Source of the DNA: Butyrivibrio sp.
GTDB taxonomy: Bacteria; Bacillota_A; Clostridia; Lachnospirales; Lachnospiraceae
Assembly (NCBI GenBank): GCA_024690635.1
Contig: JAILOW010000189.1
Span: 1-9,090 of the forward strand
Direction of reading: 5' to 3'
DNA length: 9,090 nucleotides
Part shown: piece after piece, positions 6,477 to 9,090 of the stretch
Position numbering within the stretch: the first letter of the stretch is position 1
Layout: every line of letters begins with the position of its first letter
Made by a program: the position numbers and the translations under genes
Notes under the pieces: model-generated
Database searches by the model: none
What the model saw: the letters and a program-made list of their open reading frames with translations, nothing else
Told to the model about the DNA's origin: nothing

Positions 6477-7778
6477 TCACTGATTTTTGATGTTATCGCT
6501 GATCTGCTGATTGTATGTTGAAAGAGCTTCGTCAACATCCATCTTGCCAAATACAACCTCGCCAACGAAGGCATCAAGAGCATCCACCATGTAACCGTAG
6601 TACTTGTAATCAGAGATAAGTGTAAGTGACGGATCACTTAAGAAGAACGCCTGAGGCATTGTCTTGAAATCTTCATTCTCTGTGATGGCAAGAGTTGCAG
6701 GGCACTGTCCAACCTGAGCCCAGGGAAGTGAATTATCCTGGAAGAATGCAAGGAAGTCCATGATAGCTGCACCCTTTTCAGGTGTCTGATCCTTTTTGGG
6801 CATTACGAACTGGTGTGAAGATGCCCAGGAAATAGGCTTTGCAGCGTCATATGAAATAGCATATGTAGCGCCGTAGTTGATATCCATTGAATTGAGGGTT
6901 CCGATCATCCATGTTCCTTCAGGAAGGAATACAAGCTGTCCCTGTCCGAAAAGGTTTGTGGGATCATCGCCGTCCTGTGTGCACCAGCCGTTATCTACTG
7001 CTGCCTTCCAGTCAAGAAGAACCTTTTTAGCCTTGTCATTGTTAAGTGCAGGTTCTGTTCCGTCTTCTGATGCCTTGCCGCCAAGCTGAGCGTACCACTC
7101 CTGGAACTCATTTCTTGCCCATGTAAGTGCGTAGGAATAAACTCCGTCAGCAGCTGCTGCAGGTGCGTACTGAGCGATCTCATCAAAGGTGATCACATTG
7201 TCATCAAGTGCACCGGGATAGTATTTATCAACAAGATCCTTGTTGTAATATGTGATATAGCCATGAACATCAAGAGGCACCGAATATCTCTTGCCGTCGA
7301 TCTCGCCGGGATTCCATGCTGCTGCGTTGTACTTGTCAGCAGTGATCTTGCCGTTTGCCTCGATATACTCATCCATAGGAAGGTAAATGTCATTTTCCTT
7401 GTTGAGCTGAAGTCTGTCCACGTGGTTGATGGCAAGATCCGGCACATCTGTACCTGACTGAACAGCAAGAGGAAGATTCTGGTAAAGATCCTCCTGAGCC
7501 ATCATTCTGTGAACTACTGTGTACTCGGGATTGGTTGCATTGTAGGCATCAACGATCTCCTGCATTGCCTCTCCGTCTCCACCTGTGAATACTGACCAGA
7601 ACTCAATGGTTTTATCCCCGTTCCCCGATGAGGTCTGCGTCTGAGTCTCAGTGGCTGAAGCGCTCTGAGCGTCTGCGGTCTCTGTGCCTGTCCCCGAACC
7701 GGCATTGGATCCGCATGCTGTCATTGAGAGCACGAACGTTGATGCCAACAATACACTTACTAACTTTTTAAATTTCAT
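6477..7778 (-). CDS. Lipoprotein sugar-binding protein of an ABC importer
   Basis: This protein captures the sugar outside the membrane and delivers it to the two permeases. The 433-residue protein starts with a lipoprotein signal: basic MKFKK, a hydrophobic stretch, then the lipobox MTAC with Cys22 as the lipidated residue. A Ser/Thr/Gly/Gln-rich linker follows (23-57), then a family 1 extracellular solute-binding fold (about 57-430) with features such as TIEFWSVFTGGDGEAM near the start, YITYYNKDLVDKY at 174-186 and the Trp-rich segments at 220-230 and 285-320 that often line the sugar pocket. AAGGAGG (7784-7790) lies five bases before the ATG. It is the first gene of the operon and is preceded by the promoter and palindromic sites. 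The ligand is unknown. By context it should be the substrate of the GH2 enzyme. Confidence 0.93.
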   Translation of the reverse strand: MKFKKLVSVLLASTFVLSMTACGSNAGSGTGTETADAQSASATETQTQTSSGNGDKTIEFWSVFTGGDGEAMQEIVDAYNATNPEYTVVHRMMAQEDLYQNLPLAVQSGTDVPDLAINHVDRLQLNKENDIYLPMDEYIEANGKITADKYNAAAWNPGEIDGKRYSVPLDVHGYITYYNKDLVDKYYPGALDDNVITFDEIAQYAPAAAADGVYSYALTWARNEFQEWYAQLGGKASEDGTEPALNNDKAKKVLLDWKAAVDNGWCTQDGDDPTNLFGQGQLVFLPEGTWMIGTLNSMDINYGATYAISYDAAKPISWASSHQFVMPKKDQTPEKGAAIMDFLAFFQDNSLPWAQVGQCPATLAITENEDFKTMPQAFFLSDPSLTLISDYKYYGYMVDALDAFVGEVVFGKMDVDEALSTYNQQISDNIKNQ

Positions 7779-7793
7779 ACTTTCCTCCTTTTT

Positions 7794-7814
7794 AGTTACA
7801 TATTTTATGTAACT
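7794..7814. promoter_or_regulatory. Palindromic site A, next to the binding-protein ribosome site
   Basis: AGTTACATA-ttt-TATGTAACT is a perfect nine-base inverted repeat, the best of four related sites. Its centre is about 78 bases downstream of the predicted transcription start and three bases from the ribosome site. As DNA it is a likely operator. As RNA it could form a stem beside the ribosome site. Confidence 0.75.
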
Positions 7815-7847
7815 TACTCTTTCCTGTTTCGCCTAGAAGATTTGTTA

Positions 7848-7866
7848 ATTACATCTTTTCTGTAAC
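7848..7866. promoter_or_regulatory. Palindromic site B, in the operon leader
   Basis: ATTACATCTTTTCTGTAAC matches site A at all but three of 19 positions and keeps TTACA and TGTAA arms. It is centred about 25 bases after the predicted transcription start. An extra TGTAAC half-site adjoins it at 7867-7872. Confidence 0.6.
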
Positions 7867-7887
7867 TGTAACCTCCTTATGTTGTAC

Positions 7888-7916
7888 AGTTTAACCAGAT
7901 TATATGGGATTGTCAA
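7888..7916 (-). promoter_or_regulatory. Promoter of the sugar-use operon
   Basis: Read leftward, a perfect TTGACA (7911-7916), a 17-base spacer and TAAACT (7888-7893, four of six) precede a predicted start near 7881. This gives a leader of about 103 bases. A TATAAT inside the spacer has no -35 box at proper distance. Palindromic sites lie on both sides of the promoter. Confidence 0.75.
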
Positions 7917-7955
7917 CACAACGTAGTGCATTTTTACAGTTTGCACAAGTTATTT

Positions 7956-7974
7956 ATTACATAATTTATGTTGT
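7956..7974. promoter_or_regulatory. Palindromic site C, upstream of the promoter
   Basis: ATTACATAATTTATGTTGT has a perfect inner ACATAA-t-TTATGT and fits the shared pattern TTACATA-N3-TATGTAA with a diverged right end. It is centred about 84 bases upstream of the predicted start. Confidence 0.6.
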
Positions 7975-7979
7975 ATTTA

Positions 7980-7998
7980 ATTCCATAAATTATGTAAC
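7980..7998. promoter_or_regulatory. Palindromic site D, upstream of the promoter
   Basis: ATTCCATAAATTATGTAAC is a 19-base relative of sites A to C, with its centre 24 bases beyond site C. A further TGTAAC half-site follows at 8001-8006. It ends 18 bases before the T tract of the regulator's terminator. Confidence 0.6.
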
Positions 7999-8015
7999 AA
8001 TGTAACTATTGCAAT

Positions 8016-8050
8016 AAAAAAAGCGCCGCTGTTAGCTTTGCGACGCTTTT
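8016..8050 (-). terminator. Terminator of the regulator gene
   Basis: Read leftward, AAAAGCGTCGC pairs with GCGGCGCTTTT over 11 positions (one U-G pair) around a ten-base loop, followed by seven T residues (A run at 8016-8022). It starts 33 bases after the regulator stop, so the regulator and the sugar operon are separate transcription units. Confidence 0.9.
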
Positions 8051-8082
8051 AATAAATTTCGTTTTTGAACCTCTAAGTTTCC

Positions 8083-9012
8083 TTAGTAATGCAGTGTCAT
8101 TTCAATGTTTTGGTCAAAATCACCAAATCGGTTTCCAAACAGGTTGAGACCACCCACGTATTCCGAATTCTCTTTTACCCCGATCCTGAAGCTGATATAA
8201 TCTCCCTCATCGATCTTAAGGCTCTCAAGGTTTTCATGGGAAGTGCGCTTGTTATCTACATAGCAGCCATCACCGTCGATAAGCACGGTGTAGAGCTTGC
8301 CGTACTGGGTCAGAATATCCGGCCACCACTCTGGATTTAGTTTGCCCCTTCTTCCGCCGTAGTCACCCTCACTCCTGAAGCCTCCGATCTCAACTCCGTT
8401 TATCCAGATAGTGATGTCAGAGGGCCAGGTATTATTGTAGCCAGGAGCCTCAGAGCAGGCTTCAAAGGTGAATTCCACTCCATTTATGCTGCCATGGTCG
8501 TTGACATGTCTTTTGGGAAATCTGTACTCAAGAAAGCCCTTGTAAAACCATAGTATCTGAGCTGTAGTCCTGTCAGGAAGATAAAAAGCATCCGTGTCAT
8601 CATCGGGGGATATGGCATTTCTCTCTGAAGAAATCCCACAGGGCGCTACAATGCTGCAGTCGGAATAGTTACCTATAGGCATTGATATCTTCACGGATCT
8701 GCTTAAAGAGGCATCATCATCAGAAGACTTGATATCTATATGGACCGTCTTAACCTTTATACCACTGACCTTTTGTGACCCCCTGATACCGGGAAGTGGT
8801 TCAGACATAACAAGTCCGGCTTCTTCCAGGACCTTTATCTGGAGGGCTGCAGTGGATACCGGAATATCCAAAGCTTCTGCAATATGGCTTATGTTAAGGG
8901 CCTGGTTATCCAAAAGCCTCAATATCTCAACCCTCACCTTCGAGGAAAGAGCTTTCGATATACTGGTGACCCTGTCTACATTACTTAAGTTTAAGGTTAC
9001 TTCCTGTTTCAT
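8083..9012 (-). CDS. ArsR-type HTH regulator with large C-terminal sensory domain
   Basis: This is a likely one-component regulator of the adjacent sugar operon. Residues about 10-75 form an ArsR-like winged helix: ISKALSSKVRVEILRLL, then ISHIAEALDIPVSTAALQ with the recognition helix, then VLEEAGLV. The metal-binding Cys motif of ArsR/SmtB proteins is absent. Residues about 85-309 form a beta-rich domain with many Gly, Trp and Asp residues, including FTFEACSEAPGYNNTWPSD (181-199), WINGVEIGGF and GDYGGRRGKLNPEWWP (216-231), which looks like a ligand pocket, perhaps for a sugar. ArsR proteins are usually near 100 residues, so this 309-residue form is unusual. The frame extends 17 codons to a TTG at 9063, but the ATG at 9012 is preferred: GGGGAG lies seven bases before it and a promoter occupies the extension. 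The gene ends at its own terminator, upstream of the operators it probably binds. Confidence 0.8.
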   Translation of the reverse strand: MKQEVTLNLSNVDRVTSISKALSSKVRVEILRLLDNQALNISHIAEALDIPVSTAALQIKVLEEAGLVMSEPLPGIRGSQKVSGIKVKTVHIDIKSSDDDASLSRSVKISMPIGNYSDCSIVAPCGISSERNAISPDDDTDAFYLPDRTTAQILWFYKGFLEYRFPKRHVNDHGSINGVEFTFEACSEAPGYNNTWPSDITIWINGVEIGGFRSEGDYGGRRGKLNPEWWPDILTQYGKLYTVLIDGDGCYVDNKRTSHENLESLKIDEGDYISFRIGVKENSEYVGGLNLFGNRFGDFDQNIEMTLHY

Positions 9013-9034
9013 GCCTTTACTCCCCGACCTTTTG

Positions 9035-9063
9035 ATCATAGAAAAGAACTTCCGAAAGTCCAA
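9035..9063 (-). promoter_or_regulatory. Promoter of the regulator gene
   Basis: Read leftward, TTGGAC (9058-9063), a 17-base spacer and TATGAT (9035-9040, five of six) place the transcription start near 9028, just ahead of the GGGGAG ribosome site at 9020-9025. This supports translation from the ATG at 9012 rather than from the upstream TTG. No copy of the TTACATA palindrome was seen nearby, so there is no sign of autoregulation through that motif. Confidence 0.65.
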
Positions 9064-9090
9064 AGCCCCCGGCCTGTCCCGGTTCAGCTG

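Noticed and set aside
7779..7880. Leader peptide in the sugar operon 5' region, since AAGGAGG occurs near 7873-7879.
   Set aside because: The only nearby start is an ATG followed at once by TAA, 17 bases away. No real peptide can be read.

Overview
The window looks like a chromosomal segment from a low-to-mid GC Gram-positive bacterium, most likely a Clostridia member of the Lachnospiraceae (Butyrivibrio- or Roseburia-like). The signs are strong AGGAGG-type ribosome sites, sigma-A promoters, U-tract terminators, a lipoprotein-type sugar-binding protein, a tRNA without encoded CCA, and a sugar ABC transporter without its own ATPase. The genus is an inference; no rRNA or marker gene is present.

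Left part (1-868): the tail of an unidentified rightward gene with its terminator, then about 440 bases of AT-rich intergenic DNA holding several hairpins and a possible decayed reading frame. A leftward tRNA-Trp (CCA anticodon) follows, with its own promoter and terminator. A strong promoter then drives the next gene.

Middle-left (869-2845): a monocistronic NhaC-family sodium/proton antiporter gene on the + strand ends at a hairpin that looks bidirectional. Between it and the convergent operon lie four tandem 62-base units, the first three with a hairpin, followed by a C-rich segment without a convincing gene.

Right part (2846-9090): a leftward carbohydrate-use locus. In transcription order it holds an ArsR-type regulator with a large non-standard C-terminal domain, as a separate unit with its own promoter and terminator. 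Then comes a control region with a TTGACA-17-TAAACT promoter flanked by four 19-base palindromic sites. The operon follows: lipoprotein solute-binding protein, an intercistronic hairpin, two CUT1-type permeases, and a cytoplasmic glycoside hydrolase family 2 enzyme. The reading is that an extracellular oligosaccharide is captured and imported, with ATP hydrolysis supplied by a shared ATPase encoded elsewhere. The GH2 enzyme then cleaves it inside the cell, and the regulator senses the sugar or a product and acts through the palindromes. The sugar cannot be named from sequence alone.

Nothing seen is a clear new defence or mobile system. The most unusual items are the regulator architecture with its operator array, and the tandem 62-base repeats that carry traces of the same C-terminal coding sequence.
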